Source: Bacteroidia bacterium (GTDB taxonomy: Bacteria; Bacteroidota; Bacteroidia; 2-12-FULL-35-15). Taken from it: 53,271 nt of DNA. Each line of letters starts with the position of its first letter. Positions within the stretch are counted from its first letter, which is position 1. Positions 17,662-26,299 of this stretch are shown piece after piece. The DNA is taken from contig JAGVJJ010000001.1 of assembly GCA_020051175.1 (NCBI GenBank), positions 1-53,271 of the forward strand, read 5' to 3'. The notes beneath the pieces are model-generated. The model searched no databases. It was not told where the DNA came from and saw nothing but the letters and a program-made list of their open reading frames with translations. Position numbers and translations under genes: made by a program.

Positions 17662-18168
17662 CTATGCTTCTGCTTCAGCGGCAGGAGCTTCAGCAGCACC
17701 TTCAGCGGCAGGAGTATTTTTTGCAACTATTTTAGCAACTTTTGCTTCTTTTGAAGCAGCTTCAGCAGCCAAACGTTTTTTATAAGCATCTTTAGAAGCT
17801 GAATCCAACTTAGAAACTTTACCGCTGATTTTTGCTTCTTTTTCAGCAGTCCATTTAGCAAGTTTTGCATCGGCCTGTTCCTGTGTTAAAGCACCTTTTT
17901 TAACACCACCCAATAAGTGGTTTTTATAAAGCACCCCTTTGTAAGAAAGGATTGCACGGCAGGTATCAGTAGGTTGTGCACCATTCTGAAGCCATGTTAA
18001 AGCCTTGTCTGCATCAAGGTTAATTGTTGCTGGGTTTGTAGTTGGGTTGTACGTGCCAATCTTCTCAATAAATTTTCCATCACGAGGTGCACGACCATCC
18101 GCAATTACAATGTGGTAGAAGGCATTTGCCTTTTTACCATGACGCTGTAATCTGATTTTTGCTGGCAT
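17662..18168 (-). CDS. rpsP: 30S ribosomal protein S16
   Basis: This is small-subunit ribosomal protein S16. The conserved core is residues 1-80, with [11 protein letters not shown] at the N-terminus and [20 protein letters not shown]. At 168 residues it is about twice the size of E. coli S16. The extra C-terminal part is rich in K, A and E and ends in an alanine/glutamate tail, as is common in Bacteroidota. The AT-rich region upstream carries a TATCTTCG box resembling a -7 element. Confidence 0.97.
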   Translation of the reverse strand: MPAKIRLQRHGKKANAFYHIVIADGRAPRDGKFIEKIGTYNPTTNPATINLDADKALTWLQNGAQPTDTCRAILSYKGVLYKNHLLGGVKKGALTQEQADAKLAKWTAEKEAKISGKVSKLDSASKDAYKKRLAAEAASKEAKVAKIVAKNTPAAEGAAEAPAAEAEA

Positions 18169-18491
18169 TTTTTTAAAATTGTTTAGTTAATAAATGATAT
18201 TTCCTTTTTTTAAGGACTGCGAAGATAAGAAAAAAATCAACGTGCGATGCAATTTATTGGCAGAATTTCTCGTTCTGCATGAAAACTATAAAACAAAATA
18301 GCGATAATTTTGTAAAAAAATGCAGAACTTGTCTAAAAATTTAAGCTTTTTTAACACCCGACCTAAATGCTTAAAATTTACTTTTGCCCACAAAACCCCG
18401 TAAAAAAACGATAAAACTCAAAATATTAAGGCTCAAAATATTTAGAATTACGAAGTTTAATTACTACTTTTGCAAAAAATTTAAGTGAACT
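18169..18491. other. Divergent promoter region rpsP / universal stress protein
   Basis: This AT-rich non-coding region carries promoters in both directions. TACTTTTG boxes matching TAnnTTTG occur at 18379-18386 and 18465-18472 on the plus strand, the second 19 bases before the stress-protein ATG. I see no good TTG -33 partner for either and no small gene. Confidence 0.4.
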
Positions 18492-19319
18492 ATGACAAAA
18501 ACATCAACAAATTCTATTTTAGTACCAATTGATTCAACAGAACAGACTATGATTGCCCTTAGTCAATCGTATAACCTGGCGCGTTTTACAAATTCTAAAA
18601 TTGTATTGCTGAGTGTTGACGATGATAAATCACCTGCTGTAAAAAAGAGACTGGATGAGCTTGCCAAAACAGCTTCCCAGAAATCAGGTCAGCCGGTAGA
18701 AACAATGATTCGCCAGGGCAATGTTTATGAGGAAATCAATAAAGTTGCTGATGTGCTGAACCCTATATTTATAATGCTTGGCCTTACGTCTAAATTATCA
18801 GTAGGTAACCTTGTAAATAAAAATGCCTTTAAAATGGTGCGCGAATCCAAGCACCCGGTAATTTCCATACGCGGAAAGAGCCACAGGGATGGCTGCAAAA
18901 CTATTTTATTGCCGGTGGATTTATCAAAGGAAACACGCGAAAAAGTTTCAAAAGCAGTGGCTTTAGCCAAATTGTTCAAAGCAGATATTCGTGTTATTTC
19001 TATCCTTACGCAAAAGGACGAAGATTCTGAAAACCGTTTGATCAGCTACTCTAACCAGGTTTGGAAATACATTAAAGACCAGGGGATACGTTGTACCATC
19101 AAAACATTGCGTGGACAGGACATCCCTAAGATGGTGCTTGATTATGGCCGTGAAGTGGAGGCCGATCTTATCCTTATCATGAGTAAAGCCGAGCTAAGCA
19201 TGAAAGAGATGTTTATAGGAACGGTAGCGGAACGCATTATCAATGAAAGCGAAATACCGGTGCTGAGCTTCAGGCCGATGCAACGGAAAGATACAACGGT
19301 GTTTACTAACCCGTACTAA
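18492..19319 (+). CDS. Universal stress protein, tandem UspA domains
   Basis: This 275-residue cytoplasmic protein has two Usp folds: residues about 6-125 (ILVPIDSTEQTMIALSQSYN) and about 138-268 (TILLPVDLSKETREKVSKAV). The second domain keeps a nucleotide-binding-like stretch around LILIMSKAELSMKEMFIGTVAERIIN. Universal stress proteins are induced by growth arrest and stress and may bind ATP. It is monocistronic, with its own promoter region and terminator. Confidence 0.93.
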   Translation: MTKTSTNSILVPIDSTEQTMIALSQSYNLARFTNSKIVLLSVDDDKSPAVKKRLDELAKTASQKSGQPVETMIRQGNVYEEINKVADVLNPIFIMLGLTSKLSVGNLVNKNAFKMVRESKHPVISIRGKSHRDGCKTILLPVDLSKETREKVSKAVALAKLFKADIRVISILTQKDEDSENRLISYSNQVWKYIKDQGIRCTIKTLRGQDIPKMVLDYGREVEADLILIMSKAELSMKEMFIGTVAERIINESEIPVLSFRPMQRKDTTVFTNPY

Positions 19320-19323
19320 CAGA

Positions 19324-19348
19324 AACAGCTCCCAAGGGGGCTGTTTTT
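19324..19348 (+). terminator. Terminator of universal stress protein gene
   Basis: AACAGCTCCC and GGGGGCTGTT form a GC-rich stem directly after the stop, followed by a T-run. Confidence 0.8.
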
Positions 19349-19430
19349 ATTTTCAACCTTTACCCCCAATTTTTTTGCTACTTTTAAATTGTATTCACTT
19401 TTTATTTACTAACCTTAAACGGATTTCCTT

Positions 19431-20000
19431 ATGAAAAAAATTACTTTCCTGCTGCTGTGCTCAACAGCTTTCATAGCGTGTACAAGAAACACGGATGGAA
19501 ACGACAAAAATAAAATTGTATTGGCGGAAAATATTCAATCCATTACTTCCCTTGTGCCAGACTCAGCATGGGACGAGAATGCCTGGAATGCGTTGTATAA
19601 ATATGACCAAGTGAAACTATTTAATACTATTGTTAAAGGTGTGACGACCGGGAAATTAAAAGCTTATAGCGATATCAGCGAGCCTAAGACAGAACTTACA
19701 ACAGAGGAATTTTCCAGAATTATTGTAGCCTGGGATTCTACTGCCCGAACAGAAGATCCCAATAAACCGGGTACTTTTATCATTGCTCCTATAAAAATGG
19801 AGCTAACAGGGGATGATATTGTTCAGCTGCGTTTCAATGAAAAAATAGAAATGGATACGGTGTCGTACACTTTACACAGAACTGCTTCATCTGTTGCTTT
19901 TATCTCTTATATGCGAAGTGACGCTGGTGAGATAGTTGGATTAAAGCATTTGTTTGATGTGAAGCTGGATAATGCACAGGCAGCTGAAAGAAAACACTAA
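19431..20000 (+). CDS. Lipoprotein, distantly GldN-like
   Basis: This 189-residue protein has a lipoprotein signal (KKITFLLLCSTAFIAC, cysteine near residue 17). The mature part contains DENAWNALYKYDQVKLFNTI and VKGVTTGKLKAYSD, then DDIVQLRFNEK. This order of motifs recalls the T9SS/gliding protein GldN (W...LF..I..G...AY..., then a V.YR.KE.W strand). The similarity is weak, and the protein is shorter than typical GldN (about 300 residues). It may be a divergent member or an unrelated lipoprotein. No gldK, gldL or gldM genes are nearby, which argues against the canonical role. Confidence 0.75.
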   Translation: MKKITFLLLCSTAFIACTRNTDGNDKNKIVLAENIQSITSLVPDSAWDENAWNALYKYDQVKLFNTIVKGVTTGKLKAYSDISEPKTELTTEEFSRIIVAWDSTARTEDPNKPGTFIIAPIKMELTGDDIVQLRFNEKIEMDTVSYTLHRTASSVAFISYMRSDAGEIVGLKHLFDVKLDNAQAAERKH

Positions 20001-20366
20001 TTTGGAATACAACCGTGTTTTTACCTGTTTAAATAACTCTTCTCATACTTCTCACGTTGTTCTTTCTTTACAGCTATTGGCCGTAAGGAAGGAACAACAA
20101 CGCGTTCCTTTTACCTTCCTCCTTAAAGACTTATTTTATCAATCTATAGCAGCCCTTCGCGTAGCATCAGTCGCAATTACAAAATAGTTTTTACCTTAAA
20201 ACAAGACTTCTTTAAAAAGGTATTTAAAATAAAACAGGCTATATCCATTAATTTAACCTACCTTACAGTACTTATGGCCCAAAGGTTCTGTCACTACCTT
20301 TATAAAATTGCTTAACGCTTTTCTATCCAACCATCCGTTTTTTAATTCAATTCATTTAAGGAAAGC
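20001..20366. other. Intergenic region before AraC-type regulator
   Basis: This 366-base gap holds a strong hairpin (20056-20098) and otherwise AT-rich sequence. I see no conserved small ORF. The last bases, TTAAGGAAAGC, look like a ribosome binding site for the TTG-started regulator. Confidence 0.5.
20056..20098. repeat. Strong 16-bp stem hairpin
   Basis: GTTGTTCTTTCTTTAC and GTAAGGAAGGAACAAC form a 16-bp stem with G-T wobbles around an 11-base loop. No T-run follows, so it is not a classical terminator. It could be a 3'-end structure of the lipoprotein mRNA or part of a small RNA. Confidence 0.5.
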
Positions 20367-20927
20367 TTGAAATTATATATCAAATACATGGTGAGTGCGC
20401 GTTGTAAAATGGCGGTAAAAGAAGAGTTGAAGAAACTCGGTCTGCATTTTATACTTGTCGATCTCGGAGAAGTGGAAATAATGGAAACCATTAACACCGA
20501 CCAACGGGAACTGTTAAAAACAGCTTTACTTAACTCCGGACTGGAACTGATGGACAATAAGAGAGCAATGCTGATTGAAAAAATAAAAAATGTAATCGTT
20601 GAAATGGTTCATCATACAGATGAAGTCATTAAAACGAATTTTTCAATTTTTTTAAGCGAGAAGCTAGGCCATGATTATACCTACCTCGCCAACCTTTTTT
20701 CGGAGATACAAGGCACCACTATTGAGCAATTTATTATTTCACATAAAGTGGAACGCATAAAAGAACTGATCATTTATGATGAGCTGAATATTACTGAAAT
20801 AGCATGGAATCTCAACTACAGCAGTGTTGCTCATTTGTCAAACCAATTCAAAAAGGTAACAGGATTATCCCCTTCCCATTTTAAAAAATTAAAAGATAAA
20901 AAAAGAAGCCCAATAGAAGAACTATAA
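20367..20927 (+). CDS. AraC-type regulator with N-terminal HMA-like domain
   Basis: This is a 186-residue transcription regulator. The N-terminal part (about 1-75) begins MKLYIKYMVSARCKMAVKEE and resembles a ferredoxin-like/heavy-metal-associated fold, but the metal-binding CxxC is reduced to a single cysteine. The C-terminal AraC helix-turn-helix (about 85-175) has TEIAWNLNYSSVAHLSNQFK and ends KVTGLSPSHFK. I kept the TTG start because TTAAGGAAAGC lies just upstream and the family's N-terminus begins there; the next ATG (20388) would cut into the domain. It lies just before the hybrid kinase, so the two may work together. Confidence 0.87.
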   Translation: MKLYIKYMVSARCKMAVKEELKKLGLHFILVDLGEVEIMETINTDQRELLKTALLNSGLELMDNKRAMLIEKIKNVIVEMVHHTDEVIKTNFSIFLSEKLGHDYTYLANLFSEIQGTTIEQFIISHKVERIKELIIYDELNITEIAWNLNYSSVAHLSNQFKKVTGLSPSHFKKLKDKKRSPIEEL

Positions 20928-20984
20928 GACACCGTTGTGTTATTTAAAGATAATTTCTTCAACACTAAATTTTACCAGCTACAA

Positions 20985-22988
20985 ATGCAAACAACCACAA
21001 AACAAGAGTCGCAATACGCCAGAAGCCTTATAGAAGCGAGCCTTGACCCGTTGATCACCATTAGCACCAAAGGCAAGATAATGGATATGAACCAGGCTAC
21101 ACTAAACATTACAGGAATAATAAGGGAACAGCTTACAGGCACTGACTTTTTCGATTATTTTACTGAACCTGAAAAGGCACGGGATGTATATAAGGAAGTC
21201 TTTGCGAAAGGCTTTGTAATAGATTATCCGCTCACACTCAGGCATAAGGAAGGTAAACTAACAGAGGTGCTATTCAATGGTTCCATTTATAAGGGGGATA
21301 AAGGAAACGTTCTGGGAGTTGTAATTGTGGCCCGCGATGTTACTGAAAAAAACAGAATTGCTGCAGAATTACTTGAAGCAAAAGTGTTTGCCGAACTCGC
21401 CACAGAGATTGCGGAAGAGGCCCGAAACAAAGCGGAGAGCTCAACACTTATTGCTGAAGCTGCGGTTAAATCAAAGCAACAGTTTTTGTCAAACATGAGC
21501 CATGAAATAAGAACCCCCATGAATGCCATCATAGGATTCACAAAAGTAGTACTCAAAACAGATTTAAATGATAAGCAGAAGGAATACCTAAACGCAATTA
21601 AAACATCAGGTGATGCGCTAATAGTATTAATCAATGATATTTTAGACCTGGCAAAAGTAGATGCCGGAAAAATGACATTTGCCCATGTTCCCTTTAAACT
21701 TGCGTCCTCCATTTCAGCAATGCTGCACCTATTTGAAACAAAAATCCAGGAAAAAAATCTAACACTTGTTAAGATATTTGATGAAACAATTCCAGAGGTT
21801 CTGGCTGGTGACCCGGTGCGTTTGCACCAAATAATCCTGAACCTTGTTGGGAATGCTGTAAAGTTTACTTCAGAAGGAAAAATCACGATAAACATTCGAA
21901 TGGTAAAAAATGATGCCGAGTATGTAAGTATCGAATTTGCTATCTCTGATACAGGTATTGGGATTCCAGAAAATAAGCTGGAGCATATTTTTGATGACTT
22001 TCAGCAGGCTACCAGTGAAACATCAAGGTTATATGGAGGAACAGGTTTAGGGCTTGCTATTGTAAAACAACTTGTAGAAGCCCAGGGAGGAACAATCACC
22101 GTAAAAAGCAAGCTGCGTGAAGGATCGACTTTTTCTTTTGTTATGAATTTTCTCAAAACAAATGCAAGAACGAATGTAGAAACCGATATAACAATAGAAT
22201 CCCAAAACCCAATAAACAATATAAGAATACTGGTAGTTGAAGACATCGCACTTAACCAGCTTCTAATGAGGACTCTTTTGGAAGAATTCGGCTTTAACAT
22301 GGATATTGCATGCAATGGCAAAATAGCAATTGAAAAATTAAAAGCCAATGACTACGATATTGTATTAATGGATTTACAAATGCCTGAAATGAATGGCTTT
22401 GAGACCACAGAGTATATACGCAACAAGATGAATTCCATTATACCCATAATTGCTCTTACGGCAGATGTAACCACCGTAGACGTTGAGAAGTGTAGAGCAG
22501 TTGGAATGAATGATTATATATCCAAGCCTATTGATGATAAACTTTTATATAGTAAGCTCATAAAGCATTTAAACCACAAGGATTCAGAAAAAAAAATAAA
22601 CTTACAACAAAAGAATGCATTACAACAAGCTAAATGCATTGATCTGAAACAGCTGACACAACGTACAAAATCAAACCCTGCCCTAATGTCGGAAATGATT
22701 GTCTTATACCAGGAGCAAACACCCCCTCTAATCAGCACAATGAAAAGAAGCTTTTTTGAAAAAGACTGGGATAGTCTTTCTTCAGCTGTGCATAAAATAA
22801 TCCCTTCGTTTTCAATAATGGGGATAAATGAAGCTTATGAACATCTTGCAAAAAAAATCCAGGACTTCTCTAACAAACGTATACAAACAGAAGAACTTGG
22901 CGGTATGATTGTTCAGCTCGAAAACATTTGCCAGCAAGCTTGTAATGAACTGGAAGAAGAACTTAATACCTTTAAAAGAAATACCTAA
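20985..22988 (+). CDS. Hybrid sensor histidine kinase with PAS, REC and HPt domains
   Basis: This 667-residue kinase has a PAS sensor domain (about 10-130), a coiled-coil linker, and HisKA with H173 in FLSNMSHEIRTPMNA. The HATPase follows, with N-box HQIILNLVGNAVKF, G1 DTGIGIP and G2 GTGLGLAI. Next is a receiver domain with D463 in IVLMDLQMPEMNGFE, and last an HPt domain with H603. No transmembrane segment is seen, so it probably senses a cytoplasmic signal through PAS. The full phosphorelay H-D-H is present in one chain. The receiver-only protein encoded next is its likely output. The GTG at 20937 would add 16 residues; I prefer ATG 20985. Confidence 0.93.
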   Translation: MQTTTKQESQYARSLIEASLDPLITISTKGKIMDMNQATLNITGIIREQLTGTDFFDYFTEPEKARDVYKEVFAKGFVIDYPLTLRHKEGKLTEVLFNGSIYKGDKGNVLGVVIVARDVTEKNRIAAELLEAKVFAELATEIAEEARNKAESSTLIAEAAVKSKQQFLSNMSHEIRTPMNAIIGFTKVVLKTDLNDKQKEYLNAIKTSGDALIVLINDILDLAKVDAGKMTFAHVPFKLASSISAMLHLFETKIQEKNLTLVKIFDETIPEVLAGDPVRLHQIILNLVGNAVKFTSEGKITINIRMVKNDAEYVSIEFAISDTGIGIPENKLEHIFDDFQQATSETSRLYGGTGLGLAIVKQLVEAQGGTITVKSKLREGSTFSFVMNFLKTNARTNVETDITIESQNPINNIRILVVEDIALNQLLMRTLLEEFGFNMDIACNGKIAIEKLKANDYDIVLMDLQMPEMNGFETTEYIRNKMNSIIPIIALTADVTTVDVEKCRAVGMNDYISKPIDDKLLYSKLIKHLNHKDSEKKINLQQKNALQQAKCIDLKQLTQRTKSNPALMSEMIVLYQEQTPPLISTMKRSFFEKDWDSLSSAVHKIIPSFSIMGINEAYEHLAKKIQDFSNKRIQTEELGGMIVQLENICQQACNELEEELNTFKRNT

Positions 22989-23417
22989 ATGGAAAATAAA
23001 ACAAAAATATTCCTGGTGGACGATGATAAATTTTTTTTAAAATCCCTGGAAATAGATTTTTTGCAACATGCCGATTTTGCAATCGAAACATTCGCAACAG
23101 GTGAACTGTGCATAAACCACTTGTCATCCTGTCCTGACGTAATTATCCTTGACTATCACCTTGATGGATTCGACAAGAGCGCAATGAATGGAATAGAAAC
23201 CCTGGACAAAATAAAAGCTGCTTACCCCGATATACCGGTGATAATGTTATCATCACAGGATAAGATAGACGTAGCTGTGAGTTGCATGCACCACAAGGCT
23301 TTCGACTACGTTGTAAAAAGCGAAACCGCATTTATGCGCCTTCAAAAAATCATCACTACCATTTTTCATTACAACAAAATGGAAAAACAACTTAACTGGT
23401 ATATGCAAAGGATGTAG
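22989..23417 (+). CDS. Single-domain response regulator
   Basis: This 142-residue receiver domain has no output domain. The acidic cluster is in FLVDDDKFFLKSLE, the phospho-acceptor is D55 in VIILDYHLDG, and a conserved lysine follows in DYVVKSETAF. Its ATG follows the stop of the hybrid kinase directly, so the two are co-translated. It probably receives phosphate from the kinase's HPt domain. How the signal reaches DNA is not evident; the AraC-type protein upstream is a candidate partner. Confidence 0.92.
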   Translation: MENKTKIFLVDDDKFFLKSLEIDFLQHADFAIETFATGELCINHLSSCPDVIILDYHLDGFDKSAMNGIETLDKIKAAYPDIPVIMLSSQDKIDVAVSCMHHKAFDYVVKSETAFMRLQKIITTIFHYNKMEKQLNWYMQRM

Positions 23418-23439
23418 TACTGGCAGATTAAAACGAATA

Positions 23440-23477
23440 AAAAGAGGGCATTGCTTACTGGCAATGCCCTTTTTATT
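23440..23477 (+). terminator. Terminator of kinase/regulator operon
   Basis: GGGCATTGC and GCAATGCCC form a perfect stem with a short loop, followed by a long T-rich tail. Confidence 0.85.
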
Positions 23478-23499
23478 TTTTACAGCACACAAAAACAAT

Positions 23500-23541
23500 A
23501 TGTGTGAATTATATAAGGAATACTAAAAGTTATACAACACA
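23500..23541 (+). promoter_or_regulatory. 42-bp conserved upstream element, copy 1
   Basis: This segment matches 25268-25309 at 35 of 42 positions without gaps. The conserved blocks are ATGTGTGAAT, ATAC, AAAAGTTAT and CAACACA. It ends 63 bases before the chosen start of the ice-binding-like gene; copy 2 ends 57 bases before the CsbD gene. The equal spacing suggests a shared promoter or operator for a common regulator. Confidence 0.65.
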
Positions 23542-23604
23542 TCCCATGAATAGATGTATCACCTTTGTTCTGTGAAAATTACTTCACACCTAATAAAAAA
23601 CAAA

Positions 23605-25209
23605 ATGAAAACAATATTACTGAATATGATTGCAGCAATTATTTTACTTTTAGTACCCTTCCAAAACTATAGTCAGGCTCCACCTTTAGGCATTGCAGGA
23701 AAGTTCGTACTTTTTTCTACCACCGGAGCCGTAACCAATTCCGGAATTTCCCAACTCACAGGGAATATAGGAACAAATGGCAGTTCGAGCACTGGCTTTG
23801 GAAATGTAAACGGTGTGATGCATGACCAGGATTTAACAAGTGCACAATGTGCAGCAGATATTTTAATTGCCTACAACCAGCTTGACAATACTGCACCAGG
23901 CTTCTTTCCTGCACCATTGCTTGGGAACGGTGTTGTATTAACACCCGGGGTTTATTCCATTTCGGGCGCAGCTACATTGAACCTTGAGCTCACTTTAAAT
24001 GCGCAAGGCAATTCCAATGCAGTATTTATTTTTCAAATTGCGGGAGCGTTTTCTACCAATGCCAATTCTAAAATTAAATTGATAAATGGTGCCTTGGCGT
24101 GCAATGTATTCTGGAAGGTAGAAGGCTTGGTAAGTATGGCTTCCGGTACCGTAATGAAAGGAACTGTTATTGCTAACAATGCAGCTATAAATATGAATAC
24201 CAACGATACCCTCGAAGGAAGAGCATTTTCAATAGCAGGCGCAGTAACCGTTGACGGCATAATGGCGTACACACCAACAGGTTGCGGTAGCACCATATTA
24301 ACAGGACCAGCAGCTCCATCAACATCTACAGTTGATTGCTTTGCACTTTTCTCTTCTGACGGTGCAGTGACAAATTCCGGGATAACCTATCTTACAGGTG
24401 ATGTAGGAACAAACACAGGTTTAACAACGGGCTTTAATCCTTTAAATGTAACCGGCACAATCCACCCAATTCCGGATGGTTCCACAGCGGCATGTGCTTC
24501 GGACCTTCTTACAGTATACAACCACCTCAACACTTTGCCTTATGATGTAGAATTGTTATATCCAGCACAGTTTGGCCATAACCTGGTACTCACACCACAT
24601 ACTTATTTGCTGAATGCAGCTGCAGTATTAACAGATACACTTTATCTAAATGCACAGGATAATACAGATGCCATATTCGTAATACAGGTAAACGGTGCAC
24701 TTTCTACCAGTACATATTCAAAAGTGCTTCTGGTTAACGGAGCTCAGGCTAAAAATGTGTTTTGGAAAATTGACGGTGCAGTAAGCATAAATGACTATTC
24801 TGTTTTTTCAGGAACTATTATTTGCAACAATGGTGCAATTGACCTTACAACCGGGGTTATTCTAAACGGCAGGGCGCTTACAACAACCGGAACTTTGACC
24901 GACATTTCAATCACAGCAACGATTCCGGCTACCTGCGCTTCAACAGGAATTGCTCCATCTAGCAATACAAATTCAGCACTTGTAATTTATCCGAACCCTT
25001 TCAGCACCTCTTTAACTGTTGTTTCAAAGGCACTAGCAGAAAATATTGCCGAATTAAAATTGTATTCAATTACCGGTGCAGAAGTGCTCGCAGCAAGCTT
25101 TACAAAACAGGTAACCATTGAAACATCACATCTTCCGGCAGGCATCTACTTCTATAAAATAATTTATGATGGCGGCACAACACAAACAGGCAAATTGATT
25201 GCACAATAG
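23605..25209 (+). CDS. Double DUF3494 (ice-binding-like) protein with T9SS signal
   Basis: This is a 534-residue secreted protein. A signal peptide (about 1-25) is followed by two DUF3494 domains. The first (about 30-225) has LGIAGKFVLFSTTGAVTNSG and ALACNVFWKVEGLVSM; the second (about 240-440) has CFALFSSDGAVTNSGITYLT and KNVFWKIDGAVSI. DUF3494 is the beta-helical fold of bacterial ice-binding proteins and ice-adhesins. The C-terminal T9SS type A domain begins VIYPNPFSTSL and includes LPAGIYFYKII. Export through the outer membrane to the surface or medium is expected. Ice binding itself is inference from the fold. Start 23605 was chosen to begin at the signal peptide. Confidence 0.9.
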   Translation: MKTILLNMIAAIILLLVPFQNYSQAPPLGIAGKFVLFSTTGAVTNSGISQLTGNIGTNGSSSTGFGNVNGVMHDQDLTSAQCAADILIAYNQLDNTAPGFFPAPLLGNGVVLTPGVYSISGAATLNLELTLNAQGNSNAVFIFQIAGAFSTNANSKIKLINGALACNVFWKVEGLVSMASGTVMKGTVIANNAAINMNTNDTLEGRAFSIAGAVTVDGIMAYTPTGCGSTILTGPAAPSTSTVDCFALFSSDGAVTNSGITYLTGDVGTNTGLTTGFNPLNVTGTIHPIPDGSTAACASDLLTVYNHLNTLPYDVELLYPAQFGHNLVLTPHTYLLNAAAVLTDTLYLNAQDNTDAIFVIQVNGALSTSTYSKVLLVNGAQAKNVFWKIDGAVSINDYSVFSGTIICNNGAIDLTTGVILNGRALTTTGTLTDISITATIPATCASTGIAPSSNTNSALVIYPNPFSTSLTVVSKALAENIAELKLYSITGAEVLAASFTKQVTIETSHLPAGIYFYKIIYDGGTTQTGKLIAQ

Positions 25210-25267
25210 TCCAAACTTAAAACCTGAATCATGCAGAACAGCCAGGCATACAACGTTTCAGTTCAAC

Positions 25268-25309
25268 ATGTGTGAATGATGTAACTTATACCAAAAGTTA
25301 TGCAACACA
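25268..25309 (+). promoter_or_regulatory. 42-bp conserved upstream element, copy 2
   Basis: This is the second copy of the element described at 23500-23541, here upstream of the CsbD gene. In this copy TAACTT and AAGTTA form an inverted pair around ATACCAAA, and TGTGT near the left end mirrors ACACA at the right end. That suggests a dimeric regulator site. Confidence 0.65.
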
Positions 25310-25366
25310 AATATCCGGCAGACACCTGACCTTTACCCTATCATAAAACAACAAATAAACATAACA

Positions 25367-25552
25367 ATGAAAAATGAAAATGAATTAAAAGGAAACTGGT
25401 ACGAAATAAAAGGAAAACTAAAACAAAAATTCGCCTTGCTTACCGACATGGACCTGGTATTACAAGAAGGCAAGCAGGAAATAATACTCGGAAGGCTGGA
25501 AAACAAGCTTGGCAGAACAAAAGCGGAAATACAACAGATCATTTCCGAATAA
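25367..25552 (+). CDS. CsbD family stress protein
   Basis: This 61-residue hydrophilic helical protein of the CsbD group contains LKGNWYEIKGKLKQKFALLT and ends in GRTKAEIQQIISE, both typical. In Bacillus, csbD belongs to the general stress regulon; in Bacteroidota these genes cluster with other stress or envelope genes. The molecular function is not established. It shares its upstream element with the ice-binding-like gene. Confidence 0.9.
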   Translation: MKNENELKGNWYEIKGKLKQKFALLTDMDLVLQEGKQEIILGRLENKLGRTKAEIQQIISE

Positions 25553-25591
25553 TAATCAAATAACTAGTACACATATTAAACAAAACCTAAC

Positions 25592-26242
25592 ATGAAAAAA
25601 TTAACACTAATTACAATATTGCTTGCGGTATATGCACTAACCACAAAGGCTCAGGAAAATACAGGCGAGACTGATAACAGGGAGAAGTTCCTGTTTGGCA
25701 TGAAAGCCGGAATCAACCGGTCTAATGTATACGATTCCCAGGGAGAAGAATTTAAAAGTGATGCAAAATTTGGCATGGCAGGTGGAGTATTTCTGGAAAT
25801 ACCACTTGGAAAGTATCTGGGGGTTCAACCGGAAGTTTTAATTTCTCAAAAAGGATTTCAGGCAACGGGAAGAGTATTGGGAGCCACTTATAACTTTACC
25901 AGAACAACAACTTATCTAGATCTACCATTGCAGATTTCATTGAAACCAAGTGAATTCATCACCCTTGTTGCAGGACCACAATATTCATATTTAATCAATC
26001 AAAGGGATATTTTTACCAATGCAACAACAAGCATTGAACAAGAGCAGGAATTTGAAAATGATAACATCCGTAAAAACATATTCGGTGTTATTGGAGGAAT
26101 TGATATTAACCTTAAACATATTGTACTTGGTGGGCGTGTAGGCTGGGATGTGCTGAACAATAACGGAGATGGTTCATCCACAACACCACGTTACAAAAAT
26201 GTTTGGTATCAGGCAACCATCGGATATAAACTATACAAATAG
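25592..26242 (+). CDS. Outer-membrane beta-barrel protein (PorT-like porin family)
   Basis: This 216-residue protein has a signal peptide (about 1-20, ending TTKAQ) and an eight-strand-type barrel. Alternating strands such as FLFGMKAGINRSNVYD, GVQPEVLISQKGFQ and FITLVAGPQYSYLIN are typical of outer-membrane beta-barrel family 2, and it ends in TIGYKLYK. A role in envelope stability or small-molecule passage is likely, but no specific function can be assigned. It follows CsbD by 40 bases and may be co-transcribed. Confidence 0.88.
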   Translation: MKKLTLITILLAVYALTTKAQENTGETDNREKFLFGMKAGINRSNVYDSQGEEFKSDAKFGMAGGVFLEIPLGKYLGVQPEVLISQKGFQATGRVLGATYNFTRTTTYLDLPLQISLKPSEFITLVAGPQYSYLINQRDIFTNATTSIEQEQEFENDNIRKNIFGVIGGIDINLKHIVLGGRVGWDVLNNNGDGSSTTPRYKNVWYQATIGYKLYK

Positions 26243-26299
26243 ACTGATAAAACTAATATAAAACCAAACCGAATTAAAATATAAAAAACAAAATCAATT

